DNA of 37,190 bases from Snodgrassella alvi SCGC AB-598-O02 (GTDB lineage Bacteria; Pseudomonadota; Gammaproteobacteria; Burkholderiales; Neisseriaceae), in contig JAIL01000248.1 of the NCBI GenBank assembly GCA_000725195.1, positions 1 to 37,190 on the forward strand, read 5' to 3'. Both the position numbers and the translations under genes were made by a program. Positions 27,132-36,467 of the stretch are shown piece after piece. Position 1 is the stretch's first letter. Each line of letters opens with the position of its first letter. The notes beneath the pieces are model-generated. The model was not told the origin of the DNA. It was given only the letters and a program-made list of their open reading frames with translations, and did not search any database.

Positions 27132-27620
27132 ATGAGTATTATTACTTATTTGCGTCCGGCTAGACCGGAAGATTGTGAAAATATTTATAATGCTCACCGC
27201 TATGCCGTGCAATATACCTGTGCTCGCAAATATGATGAAAAGGTTTTGCGTGTATGGTTGTCTTTACTAAATATTGAAAGTTATTTGCAAACAATGGCTG
27301 ATCCTGACAAAGCACTGTGGATCGTGGATTATAAAGGGCATATTCAAGGTTTTTTCCAATTGGATCTGCAGGAAGCTCAGTTAGATGCTTTGTATGTACA
27401 TCCATTTGTGCATAATCAGGGACTAGGAACGGCGTTGCTGCAACGAGCAGAATATTTGGCAAATAAAGCTAGCCTAGGATTATTGAAATTGTATGCCTCA
27501 TTAAATTCGATTAAATTCTATGAAATAAATGGCTATGATTCACTGGGTGAATGTGAATTACCTCTTAATGCTGAAGTAACTGTTAATTGTCTATTAATGC
27601 GTAAATATTTAATTGATTAA
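27132..27620 (+). CDS. GNAT-family N-acetyltransferase
   Basis: A 162-residue acetyltransferase of the GNAT superfamily. The central strand and acetyl-CoA loop are LDALYVHPFVHNQGLGTALLQ at about 84-104, with the pyrophosphate-binding QGLGT at 96-100. Later segments are LYASLNSIKFYEINGY, the usual Asn and Tyr region of motif B. The substrate cannot be told from sequence; protein N-termini, amines and antibiotics are all acted on within this superfamily. It stands alone between msrAB (divergent) and nrdR. Confidence 0.88.
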   Translation: MSIITYLRPARPEDCENIYNAHRYAVQYTCARKYDEKVLRVWLSLLNIESYLQTMADPDKALWIVDYKGHIQGFFQLDLQEAQLDALYVHPFVHNQGLGTALLQRAEYLANKASLGLLKLYASLNSIKFYEINGYDSLGECELPLNAEVTVNCLLMRKYLID

Positions 27621-28145
27621 ATGATTTATTACGCAAATCATAGACTGATCTGATCGTTATATAGAAGTACAAGTTAATCTTTGAAGTAATTAGTAGTTTA
27701 TACAAATTTTGACTTAGGCATTAGTTAGAAACCAAGCAGAAATTTATTCAATCGTTTAAACCTGTTACGATATTTATTTGGCAAAATAGATTTTATTCTT
27801 CAATAATAGAATTAGTCGCCACTGCCTAATTTTTAATCGTGTATATTTTTTGTAATAATTGCAACTGGTTAACATAGTTATCCCCAATATTTACCGCTAG
27901 TGCTCAACATGAATCGTGTTTAAAAAATGTGTTTGCTTAATTATTGAGCTGGTAATAATTCTCTAGATAAAACAGTAGACTAAAGTTATTATCCACATAT
28001 TTTACCCAATAAATTATCACTGTTATTGTGGACATATCGTTGTTAAGTTGTCGTTTTAAACTAATGTATAAGTCAGATAAGCTTGCCAGTTCAAGTATCG
28101 CCTGACACAATAGCTATTAATAGAATTTAGTCACATTATATTTAT
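27621..28145. other. 525-bp gap upstream of nrdR with DnaA-box-like motifs
   Basis: No gene seen. A consensus DnaA box TTATCCACA is at 27989-27997, a near match TTATCCCCA at 27878-27886, and a near match on the other strand (TGTGGACAT) at 28027-28035. No dnaA, dnaN or gidA gene is nearby. Confidence 0.4.
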
Positions 28146-28595
28146 ATGAAATGTCCGTTTTGCCAGCATGTTAATACTCAGGTTATCGATACGCGTCTAA
28201 GCGAAGGGAGTAACAGCATTCGTCGTCGTCGTCGCTGTTTGGCTTGTGACAGTCGTTTTAGTACTCTTGAGGCGGTAGAGATGAGAATGCCATTGATCAT
28301 CAAGCGTACTGGAGAAAAAGTTTTATTTGATCCTGCTAAACTATTTACCAGTATCAGCCGGGCGTTACATAAACGACCTGTGGATCAGGATAAAATTGCT
28401 AATGTAGTTTCAGAAATAGAAACTAAGCTTTATCATATGGGGGTAAAAGAAGTACCCAGTCATATGATTGGCGATATGATTTTGGCGTCATTAGTTGAAC
28501 TTGATGAAGTAGCGTATGTACGTTTTGCTTCTGTGTATAAAAGTTTTCATGATGTATCCGAATTTACTCAGGTTATCGCAGGATTAAAAAAATAA
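28146..28595 (+). CDS. nrdR: transcriptional repressor NrdR
   Basis: Represses ribonucleotide reductase genes, sensing ATP/dATP. The 149-residue protein is typical: a zinc ribbon with Cys3, Cys6, Cys31 and Cys34 (MKCPFCQ and RRCLACDSRF), an Arg-rich stretch (SIRRRRR), then an ATP-cone domain at about 49-139 (LIIKRTGEKVLFDPAKL, EVPSHMIGDMIL). Regulated genes lie elsewhere in the genome. In Neisseriaceae and many other bacteria nrdR is near ribD, as here. Confidence 0.97.
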   Translation: MKCPFCQHVNTQVIDTRLSEGSNSIRRRRRCLACDSRFSTLEAVEMRMPLIIKRTGEKVLFDPAKLFTSISRALHKRPVDQDKIANVVSEIETKLYHMGVKEVPSHMIGDMILASLVELDEVAYVRFASVYKSFHDVSEFTQVIAGLKK

Positions 28596-28710
28596 GGTAA
28601 TTAAATTAAATGCAAAAATTGAATCAGATTAGTCCTGACGGCTGCACCTACAGATAATTCTTGTTATACTTTGCTAATATTTTGTTTTGTCCTGAAAGCT
28701 TAAAAATATC

Positions 28711-29304
28711 ATGTTGAAATCACGTTTATGGTTATTAATTGCGATTGCGATATCTGCGTTAACTGCCTGTAAAAAAAATGAAACCTCAGTAACACTAGAT
28801 GCAAGTGATGCAAGTAGTGTTAATACTGTCATTGCAGCCAGTGCAGACACTCCGACAAGTGGTACTCAAACTTTGAGTAGTCGTGATGACAAACTTTCTA
28901 TTGTTGTGGACGGTAATTTTAATGACGAAATGGATGATGCTGAAAAATGGGTAAGCAAAGATAATCTTGATACTTTAATATTATTACAACATGACGATTC
29001 AAGTAATATAACACTGATAGCGAATGATCTGGGACCAATAAAACTTAAAGCCGAAGAGTATTTCAAAAATTTGGCTGCTAATCTCAAAAATAATGCTCAG
29101 ATCAGTAACGTTAATGTTGGTATCGCTACTGATAATCGCATGAACTACCGTTTCAGTCACGAAGAAAATGGCGTTTTATTAAATGAAAGCTGTGTTGCAA
29201 TGATTGGTAATAATATTTTGTATTCAGTTTGTGCCAACAGTGATACGGCTAAAGATGATGCTTTAGCGGCCACTCTGAAAACCATCAATTTGCAAATTAA
29301 CTAA
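28711..29304 (+). CDS. putative lipoprotein, unknown function
   Basis: A 197-residue predicted lipoprotein. The signal MLKSRLWLLIAIAISALTAC contains a lipobox LTAC with the lipidated Cys20, followed by Lys residues (KKN), which by the +2 rule for enterics would allow outer-membrane sorting. A Ser/Thr/Ala/Asp-rich spacer covers about 24-55, then a compact domain to the end containing two further cysteines (ESCVAMIGNNILYSVCAN) that could form a disulfide. I do not recognise the domain. It lies 115 bases after nrdR and before ribD, on the same strand. Confidence 0.8.
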   Translation: MLKSRLWLLIAIAISALTACKKNETSVTLDASDASSVNTVIAASADTPTSGTQTLSSRDDKLSIVVDGNFNDEMDDAEKWVSKDNLDTLILLQHDDSSNITLIANDLGPIKLKAEEYFKNLAANLKNNAQISNVNVGIATDNRMNYRFSHEENGVLLNESCVAMIGNNILYSVCANSDTAKDDALAATLKTINLQIN

Positions 29305-29666
29305 TTGCAATTAAAAAAGTGCACAGAAATTGGGTGTGGAAATTATACCCAGAATGTATTTATTTGGTTATTTAAGCCAAATACATAATTCTGTAACTCA
29401 AAATAATACAAACTATATTCTATAAATATTTTTTTTGATCTAATGTCATTGAAATCCTTGCATAAGCAAAACGTGTAGTCGATATTAATCAGATGATTAA
29501 TAAAATTTTGATATTTTATTAACAAGTGAATAATTCTCAATAATGGTCTAGTCTGATTTAGGTTTGGCCAGAAGGCTTTAAGAAAAATAAAGTTAAGAGT
29601 ATGGTTATGATTGATTTAAAAGCTGGATAGTCTATTGATATCAAAGGTACTTTGAGAGATTTAAAA
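29305..29666. other. gap upstream of ribD
   Basis: No gene is seen and no FMN riboswitch (RFN element) could be recognised before ribD. An imperfect hairpin based on GTATTT / AAATAC spans about 29355-29390, without a T-run. Confidence 0.4.
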
Positions 29667-30791
29667 ATGAGCGCTGCTATGCTTGATGAAAAATTCATGC
29701 AGATTGCACTTGATCTTGCTTGGATGGGACGATTTTCTACTAGCCCTAATCCTCGTGTTGGCTGTGTGATTACTCAGGGTGAGCAAATTGTTGGGCAGGG
29801 ATTTCATGTTTGTACCGGCGACGCGCATGCAGAAGTGCATGCATTACGGCAAGCCGGACGCTTTGCTCATGGCGCCACTGCCTATGTTACGCTGGAACCC
29901 TGTAGTCATACCGGCAGAACTGGTCCATGTGCTCAAGCATTGATAGATGCTGGCATTTCCAGAGTAGTGATGGCTATGTCTGACCCAAGCCCGCAGGTTC
30001 AGGGAAAAGGCAGGGCAATGCTGGAAGAGGCGGGTATTGAGGTATGCTCAGGCCTGTATGCACAACAGGCCAGAGAAATTAATTTAGGATTTCTCTCCAG
30101 AATTGAACGTCATCGTCCCTATATCCGATTAAAAGTTGCTGCTACACTGGATGGTAAAACTGCATTGAGTAATGGAGCCAGCAAATGGATCACTGGGGCA
30201 GCAGCGCGCAATGAGGTGCAGACCTTACGGGCAGAAAGTTGTGCAGTGTTAACTGGAATTAATACTGTAATGGCAGATAATCCGCAATTGAATGTACGGC
30301 GTTTCCCAACAATACGACAGCCATTGCGCATTATCTTGGACAGCCAGTTACAATTAACAGCAGATTACCAAGTGATTGGTGACGCTAATAGTCCTACCTT
30401 AATCATTACTACTGTTGCGGATGAGGAAAAAAAAGCTGTTTTTGCTTCTTTTCCTCATGTATCTGTATTAACTATCCCTGCTCATCAAGATGGTAGGATT
30501 GATATAGACCAACTTTGGCCTATTCTTGCTGAACGGCAGATAGGCATAATTTTAGTTGAAGCTGGATCAATCTTGAACTCAACCTTATTAAAAGCAGGTG
30601 TAGTTGACGAAATTATTTATTACCAGGCACCCAAATTTTTGGGTCAGACAGCACGAAGTGCTTTTGTACTGCCTGAAAACACAGCGGCTTTAAAAGAAAA
30701 TGAATGGCAAACAATTGATTTAGCACAAGTAGGCACAGACTGTCGCTGGCAATTACGTCATCAACAAAGTGCTATTTGGGCAAAAGGATAG
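29667..30791 (+). CDS. ribD: bifunctional riboflavin biosynthesis deaminase/reductase RibD
   Basis: Deaminates and then reduces the pyrimidine intermediate of riboflavin synthesis. ATG at 29667 is chosen over the in-frame TTG at 29652; GAGAG lies about 8 bases before it. That gives 374 residues. The N-terminal cytidine-deaminase-like zinc domain has HAEVHAL (His54, Glu56) and EPCSHTGRTGPC (Cys79, Cys88). The reductase domain follows from about 145, with RPYIRLKVAATLDGKTAL and WITGAAARNEVQTLR typical of the NADPH-dependent reductase. Neighbours are an rmlD-like gene and a lipoprotein; other rib genes are not in the window. Confidence 0.97.
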   Translation: MSAAMLDEKFMQIALDLAWMGRFSTSPNPRVGCVITQGEQIVGQGFHVCTGDAHAEVHALRQAGRFAHGATAYVTLEPCSHTGRTGPCAQALIDAGISRVVMAMSDPSPQVQGKGRAMLEEAGIEVCSGLYAQQAREINLGFLSRIERHRPYIRLKVAATLDGKTALSNGASKWITGAAARNEVQTLRAESCAVLTGINTVMADNPQLNVRRFPTIRQPLRIILDSQLQLTADYQVIGDANSPTLIITTVADEEKKAVFASFPHVSVLTIPAHQDGRIDIDQLWPILAERQIGIILVEAGSILNSTLLKAGVVDEIIYYQAPKFLGQTARSAFVLPENTAALKENEWQTIDLAQVGTDCRWQLRHQQSAIWAKG

Positions 30792-30940
30792 CACTGACTT
30801 TTGGAAATTATTGCTGAAACCTAAAACAGTGAGTGTTAGTTGAATTTAGTATGGTGAGTACAATAATGTTATTGTCAATTACTCAAGTTAATTTCACTGA
30901 ATATAAAAATTTTTCAATATTATGATTTCAAGACTGGGAT

Positions 30941-31801
30941 ATGCGAATTTTATTAACAGGTTCTGAAGGGCAACTGGGAACCTGTCTTAAAGAAAGATTG
31001 CCGGTAGAATGGGAATTATTGGCATGTGATTCTCAGACATTGAATATCATCGAAGCACAAAACGTACTGAAAATAGTAAAAATTTTTGCACCGGATTTGG
31101 TGATTAATACAGCAGCTTACACTCGGGTTGATGCTGCTGAAACCGAAATTAAGCAGGCATTTGCAGTGAATGCAACTGGTACCTTAAATCTGGCCATAGC
31201 GGCCAGAACAATTGGTGCGCGTTTAATCCACATTTCAACTGAACAAGTGTTTGATGGTCGGCAAAGAGTTCCTCTAAATGAAAATATGGCTCCCAATCCA
31301 CTGAATGTTTATGGCCAAAGTAAATTAGCAGGTGAGCTACTGGCTTTAAATGCCCATACATATACAACTATAGTGCGTACATCATGGGTATATAGTGAGC
31401 ACAGACATAATTTCGTAAAAATAATGCTAAAAAAAGGTTTAGAAACACAGAATATTCGTGTGGTGGATGACCAGATTGGTTGTCCGACTTATGCAGGAGA
31501 TTTAGCACAAATTATTATTCAGTTGGCGAAAATGAAACAATATCAGCGTGGTTTATTACATTTTGCCGGTAATCAACAAATGAGCTGGGCAATGTTTGCG
31601 CAGCAGATCTTTGCTTTAGCTGCCCAGCAAGATAAACGCTATCGTAAGGTTAAGGTGGAACCAATTTGCAGTGCAGATTATCAGTCCGCAGCTAAACGAC
31701 CCGAATATGGTGTTTTGGATAGCAGCACTATAAACAAACTGGTTGAAGAACGTGTTGTGTATACGCCTCTGGCGGAAGTTATTTCGCGCTTATTGGCTTA
31801 A
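30941..31801 (+). CDS. rfbD: dTDP-4-dehydrorhamnose reductase (RmlD/RfbD family)
   Basis: An NAD(P)H-dependent SDR that would reduce dTDP-4-keto-L-rhamnose to dTDP-L-rhamnose for surface polysaccharide. The 286-residue protein has the nucleotide-binding MRILLTGSEGQLGTCL at 1-16, INTAAYTRVDAAE near 65-77, and the catalytic YGQSK (Tyr124, Lys128). VVDDQIGCPTYAGDLA is the usual family segment. The other rhamnose genes (rfbA, rfbB, rfbC) are not adjacent, so the substrate could be a related nucleotide sugar. Ends in a bidirectional terminator shared with the convergent holC. Confidence 0.9.
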   Translation: MRILLTGSEGQLGTCLKERLPVEWELLACDSQTLNIIEAQNVLKIVKIFAPDLVINTAAYTRVDAAETEIKQAFAVNATGTLNLAIAARTIGARLIHISTEQVFDGRQRVPLNENMAPNPLNVYGQSKLAGELLALNAHTYTTIVRTSWVYSEHRHNFVKIMLKKGLETQNIRVVDDQIGCPTYAGDLAQIIIQLAKMKQYQRGLLHFAGNQQMSWAMFAQQIFALAAQQDKRYRKVKVEPICSADYQSAAKRPEYGVLDSSTINKLVEERVVYTPLAEVISRLLA

Positions 31802-31811
31802 TAGTGAAAAT

Positions 31812-31840
31812 AAACAGACTCCAGTCGCGGAGTCTGTTTT
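31812..31840. terminator. bidirectional terminator between rfbD and holC
   Basis: AAACAGACTCC (31812-31822) and GGAGTCTGTTT (31829-31839) form a perfect stem with loop AGTCGC. T-rich ends on both strands fit termination of both convergent genes. Confidence 0.88.
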
Positions 31841-31859
31841 GATAACTCATGCTATGGCT

Positions 31860-32297
31860 CTATTTGCGCATATCATGGTGTTCGATGGTATAGCCGGCTT
31901 TGCGATAAGTACGGAAACGTTGGCGAGCTAATGCCAGATCATCCACATCAGCACTGACTAACTCCAATATTTGCTGCGGTGGCTGAGGTGCATTACACCA
32001 ATAGATGTCAGCCAGATTAATAACCACAATATCTGCATTAATTGATGGTAGTTTTGTTCCGCAAGCGAGCAGTACTTTATGTGAAATTGATGGTAAAGGC
32101 TGATCGGATAGGCAAATTTCATGCGGTACAAAACTACTTGCTTCAAAAGACCATAAAGTTTGATCAAACTGATGCAAATGCTCTTCATCCATCAGCCAAA
32201 CTAATACATTTTGGCCACTCTTGTATACTTTTTGCGTCAGGCGACAGGCAAATCCAGTCAGATCATTCAGATGGGTATAAAAAGTGGTTGTTGCCAT
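31860..32297 (-). CDS. holC: DNA polymerase III chi subunit
   Basis: Links the polymerase III clamp loader to single-strand-binding protein. ATG at 32297 (MATTTFYTHL) is preferred over the in-frame start nine codons upstream, which would overlap the end of pepA; it leaves a 7-base gap after the pepA stop. The result is 145 residues, as usual. Family features are FYTHLNDLTGFACRLTQKVY at the N-terminus, VLVWLMDEEHLHQFDQTLWS, then SFVPHEI and VVINLADIYW, and a C-terminal RQRFRTYRKAGYTIEHHDM. The pepA-holC order is conserved in E. coli. Confidence 0.94.
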   Translation of the reverse strand: MATTTFYTHLNDLTGFACRLTQKVYKSGQNVLVWLMDEEHLHQFDQTLWSFEASSFVPHEICLSDQPLPSISHKVLLACGTKLPSINADIVVINLADIYWCNAPQPPQQILELVSADVDDLALARQRFRTYRKAGYTIEHHDMRK

Positions 32298-32304
32298 GAT
32301 CAGA

Positions 32305-33720
32305 CTAACTTTCAGAACGCTCAATTAGATATTGCAGTAATAAAGGTACTGGGCGACCAGTAGCTCCTTTATTATTACCCGATTTCCAGGCTGTGCCGGC
32401 AATATCCAAATGTGCCCAAGGATAATTTTCGGTGAAATAAGATAAAAAAGCAGCAGCGGTAATGGTTCCTGCTGGTCGTCCGCCAATGTTTTGCAAATCT
32501 GCAAAATTGGATTTTAATTGCTCGTTATATTCTTCAAACAAAGGTAACTGCCATGTTTTATCATTAATATTTTGCGCCGCTTTCATCAATTGATCGATCA
32601 AATTCTGATTATTACCAAGAACCCCTTGGGCTACATGACCCAAAGCAATAATGCACGCTCCTGTTAACGTAGCCACATCTATAACCGCAGCAGGCTGAAA
32701 ACGTTCAGCATAGCTAAGAGCATCGCATAAAATCAAACGGCCTTCTGCATCAGTATTCAAAACTTCAATACTTAAACCATTCATTGATTTGATAATATCG
32801 CCGGGTTTTAAAGCATTACCTGCTGGCATATTCTCGCAAGTTGGCACTATCACCACTAAATTTATCGGAAGCTTGAGTTTTACCGCAGCCGCAAAAGTAC
32901 CGATTACCGATGCTGCTCCACACATGTCATATTTCATCTCATCCATCCCTGCACCGGGTTTGAGAGAAATGCCACCAGAATCAAAAGTGATTCCTTTACC
33001 TACTAAAACAATTGGTTTTTCATTGGTTACTGCTGCACCCTGATAACTCAGTTCAATGAGCTGAGCATCTGTAGTACTGCCTTGTGCAACAGCTAAAAAC
33101 GCGTTCATGCCCAGTTGCTTAATTTCCTCTTTACTCATAATTTTGGCACTGACACCAAGTTCTGTAGCAATTTTTTTTGCTGTAGTAGCCAGATACGTAG
33201 GTGTACAGATATTGGCCGGTGAATTGCCAAGATCTTTGCATAAATTCATGCCATACAGCATTGCTTCAGCCTTATGCTGACTTTCACTGATGGCATGAGA
33301 ACTATAATAATTTACCCTAACCAGTGATTGCGTTGTGGATATTTTCTTGTAAGAATCAAATTGGTAAATAGCTTCCCCTACCGCTACAGTAAAGGCCAGT
33401 ACCCATTTATTTACTGAGGATTCATCCAGTAGGCTTAAATCAATATTTACTTCAACTTGTTCTTTTGCCCATTTAGCAGCTGTTTGGGCCAGCTTCTGTA
33501 TGGCTACATAATCGTCTTCACTGATTTTAGCAATTGCCATGGATTGAATTTGTTCTGTTTGCAGAAAGTCAGCTGCAATAAAATCTTTTTCTTTGTCAGT
33601 AAGTTGCTTGTAAAGCGTATTAGCCGGTATGCTTTGCGGAGCACTTTGATCAGTGCAAATAATTAATAAAGAGGCTCCGTGTTGTGGCTGCAATTGTTCT
33701 GCTTTTATGCTAAATTCCAT
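32305..33720 (-). CDS. pepA: leucyl aminopeptidase (M17)
   Basis: A cytosolic zinc/manganese hexameric aminopeptidase; in E. coli PepA also binds DNA in carAB regulation and Xer recombination. The 471-residue protein is a little shorter than the E. coli enzyme, mainly in its N-terminal domain. Active-site blocks are [17 protein letters not shown] and [14 protein letters not shown] near 240-275 and the M17 signature [14 protein letters not shown] near 318. It shares a divergent intergenic region with lptF and runs into holC. Confidence 0.97.
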   Translation of the reverse strand: MEFSIKAEQLQPQHGASLLIICTDQSAPQSIPANTLYKQLTDKEKDFIAADFLQTEQIQSMAIAKISEDDYVAIQKLAQTAAKWAKEQVEVNIDLSLLDESSVNKWVLAFTVAVGEAIYQFDSYKKISTTQSLVRVNYYSSHAISESQHKAEAMLYGMNLCKDLGNSPANICTPTYLATTAKKIATELGVSAKIMSKEEIKQLGMNAFLAVAQGSTTDAQLIELSYQGAAVTNEKPIVLVGKGITFDSGGISLKPGAGMDEMKYDMCGAASVIGTFAAAVKLKLPINLVVIVPTCENMPAGNALKPGDIIKSMNGLSIEVLNTDAEGRLILCDALSYAERFQPAAVIDVATLTGACIIALGHVAQGVLGNNQNLIDQLMKAAQNINDKTWQLPLFEEYNEQLKSNFADLQNIGGRPAGTITAAAFLSYFTENYPWAHLDIAGTAWKSGNNKGATGRPVPLLLQYLIERSES

Positions 33721-33849
33721 CTTTTATTCTTTCATTACTTGATAAAGGCGTACCATCTGTTTGATTATATCCAAATACTGGATACAGTATTTCATAATTG
33801 TAACTCATGCTGCCAAAAAAACGGTTAGCAACTAAACTGTAAAATATTT

Positions 33850-34959
33850 ATGATCTATCGACGCCAATTTATTAAAGAATTATCATGGACCGCAGTAGGG
33901 ATTTTTTTGATCTTACTGGTAGTTCTAGTGACGACGCAGACTATTAACTTACTGGGCAGGGCAGCCTCAGGAAGGGTAGCTATAGATGCGGTAACCACTT
34001 TGATAGGTTTCTGGACAATTGGTCTCACTCCTGTTTTACTTATTCTTACTGCCTATATCAGCATACTTTCCGTACTAACGCGTTACTGGCGCGACAGTGA
34101 AATGGTAATCTGGCTATCATGCGGTTTGTCATTGCGTAACTGGATCGTACCTCTATTAAAATTTGCTGTTCCGTTTGCAGCGTTGGTGGCCGTAGTGTCT
34201 ATGCTCATTCAACCGTGGGCAGAATGGCGAAGTCGAGAGTTTGCCGAATTATTAAAACAAAAGCAGGAAATGTCGTTAATAGAATCTGGTGTTTTTCGCG
34301 AAATAGGTAAAAGTCATCCACGAATTTATTTTATTGAATCATTTAATGCCGAAACTGGTCAGGGCAAAAATTTATTTGTACGTGAAAAAGAAAAAAATGG
34401 CAAAGACAGTACTGTATTTGCCAAACGAGGCAAATTTACCCAAGATGGGGAAAAACGCATTTTGATACTAGAAGATGGTTATCGATACAGTGGTACACCT
34501 GGTAAAGCAGATTACGCACGGGCTGCCTTTGCTAAAATGACATTAGTGATCAGTGTTAATACAACGGTAATTGATCCGAAACAGAATCGGCATACCATTT
34601 CCACTTCTGCATTAATTGCGAGTGATAAACCAGCTTATAAAGCGGAATTAATGTGGCGTTTGTCCTTGCCAATAAGTGTCATCATATTGTCATTAATGGC
34701 ATTACCTCTGTCTTATTTTAACCCTCGTACTGGACATACTTATAATATCTTAATTGCTATTGCTTTATTTCTGATTTATCAAAATGGTTTAACCTTTTTG
34801 CGTGATTTGATAGAGGACGGACACATTCCCATGTGGCTTGGTCTCATTCCAATGCATTTCTTTATGTTTTTATTGTTTTTACTATTATTACGCTGGCGAG
34901 ACCGTCCTGCGGCACCATTGCGTACAATTTTTGTCTCACAGCTGGGAGGGCGTTTCTGA
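33850..34959 (+). CDS. lptF: LPS export ABC transporter permease LptF
   Basis: One of the two permeases of the LptB2FG complex that extracts lipopolysaccharide from the inner membrane and pushes it to the LptC-A-D bridge. The 369-residue protein starts MIYRRQFIKELSWTAVGIF, typical of LptF. Membrane segments lie near 12-32, 52-75, 98-117 at the N-terminal side and 275-350 at the C-terminal side. A periplasmic beta-jellyroll domain lies between, containing GVFREIGKSHPRIYFIESF. The stop overlaps the lptG start (TGATG), indicating coupled translation. Confidence 0.96.
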   Translation: MIYRRQFIKELSWTAVGIFLILLVVLVTTQTINLLGRAASGRVAIDAVTTLIGFWTIGLTPVLLILTAYISILSVLTRYWRDSEMVIWLSCGLSLRNWIVPLLKFAVPFAALVAVVSMLIQPWAEWRSREFAELLKQKQEMSLIESGVFREIGKSHPRIYFIESFNAETGQGKNLFVREKEKNGKDSTVFAKRGKFTQDGEKRILILEDGYRYSGTPGKADYARAAFAKMTLVISVNTTVIDPKQNRHTISTSALIASDKPAYKAELMWRLSLPISVIILSLMALPLSYFNPRTGHTYNILIAIALFLIYQNGLTFLRDLIEDGHIPMWLGLIPMHFFMFLLFLLLLRWRDRPAAPLRTIFVSQLGGRF

Positions 34960-36044
34960 TGCGATTGCTTAGTCGTTACCTGTTTAGCCAGCTGACAATT
35001 TGTACCCTCTATGCCTTATTGGCCTTAATCAGTCTGTATAGTTTTTTCGATATTATGGGTGAAATCAGCCATGTTGGTGACGGAAGCTATACAGCAATAA
35101 AAATGTTGTACTATGTTGCTATGCTAATTCCATCGCATACTTATGAACTCATGCCATTAGCAATATTAGTCGGTGCACTCATATGCCTTAGCCAGATGGC
35201 ATCACATAGCGAATTAACTGTCATCAGAACCAGTGGTATCAGCTTAATGCGCATCATTAGTATGTTGTTGCAATTTGGATTTACCTTTGCCTTTTTGACT
35301 GCCGTACTCGGAGAAATTATCGTACCCAGAACAGGTCCATATGCTGAACAATACCAGCTACATGCTCGTCAAAATACTATTAGTTCCGGTGATAGCGGAA
35401 TTTGGTTGAAACAGGGACAAGATATTATTAATATTGCTGAAATGTTACCTGATGGAACACTAAAAGACATTAACATATACCAGCATGATCAAAATTTTCA
35501 TCTGTCATTAGCATTACATGCTGACAAAGTTATTGTCCAAAATGCGCTGCAGAACAATAAATCACAATGGCAATTACAGGGAGTTGAGCAAACTCTGTTA
35601 GAGCAAAATAAAGCTATAGCTTCACGCATAAATAAAATTGACTGGAAAATTTTAATTAATCAGCAATTGCTTAATGTATTACTGGTAGCACCAGAACAAA
35701 TGTCTATTGATGCACTGTCTACCTATATAAAACATCTTAAAAATAACCATCAACAGACTACGCGTTATCAACTGGCATGGTGGCGTAAAATTGCTTATCC
35801 TTTGGCTTGCATGGTTATGGCATTAGTGGCTCTTGCTTTTACTCCCCAACAAAACCGTCGCGGAAATATGGGCTTAAAACTGTTTTATGGAATTAGCTTG
35901 GGATTATTGTTCCACTTTTCCGGACGATTATTCGGCTTCACCAGTCAGTTATATGCAGTTCCGACATCAATTGCAGCTTTCCTACCTACTGTACTCTTTT
36001 TAGGTCTTGCCATTTATCTGATCCGACGACAAGAAAAACGTTAA
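34959..36044 (+). CDS. lptG: LPS export ABC transporter permease LptG
   Basis: Partner permease of LptF. The frame is open further upstream, but the ATG at 34959 overlaps the lptF stop by one base and gives MRLLSRYLFSQL, the normal N-terminus; GGGAGGG lies about 10 bases before it. The product is 361 residues. Membrane segments are seen near 13-36, 60-80, 99-120 and a C-terminal set from about 270 on; the periplasmic domain contains GIWLKQGQDIINIAEM. The C-terminal part has WWRKIAYPLACMVMALVALAF, a YjgP/YjgQ family hallmark. Confidence 0.96.
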   Translation: MRLLSRYLFSQLTICTLYALLALISLYSFFDIMGEISHVGDGSYTAIKMLYYVAMLIPSHTYELMPLAILVGALICLSQMASHSELTVIRTSGISLMRIISMLLQFGFTFAFLTAVLGEIIVPRTGPYAEQYQLHARQNTISSGDSGIWLKQGQDIINIAEMLPDGTLKDINIYQHDQNFHLSLALHADKVIVQNALQNNKSQWQLQGVEQTLLEQNKAIASRINKIDWKILINQQLLNVLLVAPEQMSIDALSTYIKHLKNNHQQTTRYQLAWWRKIAYPLACMVMALVALAFTPQQNRRGNMGLKLFYGISLGLLFHFSGRLFGFTSQLYAVPTSIAAFLPTVLFLGLAIYLIRRQEKR

Positions 36045-36467
36045 TCTTAACTTATAAGAAAATGAATTACGGTAGATTAAATGTTATTTGGATTTACTAA
36101 ACAATGACCAGAGATTAGAAAAAGAACGATAATATTAATAATGATAAAATTTTATTTTAGCTCTGCTCTTAGCTCTTAGAACTTAAAATATAGTAAAAAA
36201 TTTCTTACATAGTTGATCAATTAATAATACTAACCTCCAGCATTACGCCCATAAAATCATTTTTCGTATAACCTGAAAATGTGCAAAATATTTTAGCTAT
36301 TGAATAAACTTCATAAATTATGAAAATTTTATTTAAAGAAATCACAAAATTTAGCAAACTACCCTAAATAATATATTAATTAAATTTAATCGCCAGCCAG
36401 TATTATTAACACTATTATTCTTCTTAAATGAGCTAGCAGTAAAATTTGAGAGTTTGTTAAATCTAAC
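36045..36467. other. AT-rich gap after lptG
   Basis: No gene seen, and no obvious intrinsic terminator after lptG. Composition becomes strongly A+T-rich, marking entry into accessory DNA that continues to the window end. Confidence 0.4.

Noticed and set aside
27870-28040. Chromosomal origin of replication
   Set aside because: Only one consensus DnaA box, no 13-mer-type repeats recognised and no dnaA/dnaN/gidA neighbours.
29305-29666. FMN riboswitch upstream of ribD
   Set aside because: The conserved RFN blocks could not be found by eye.
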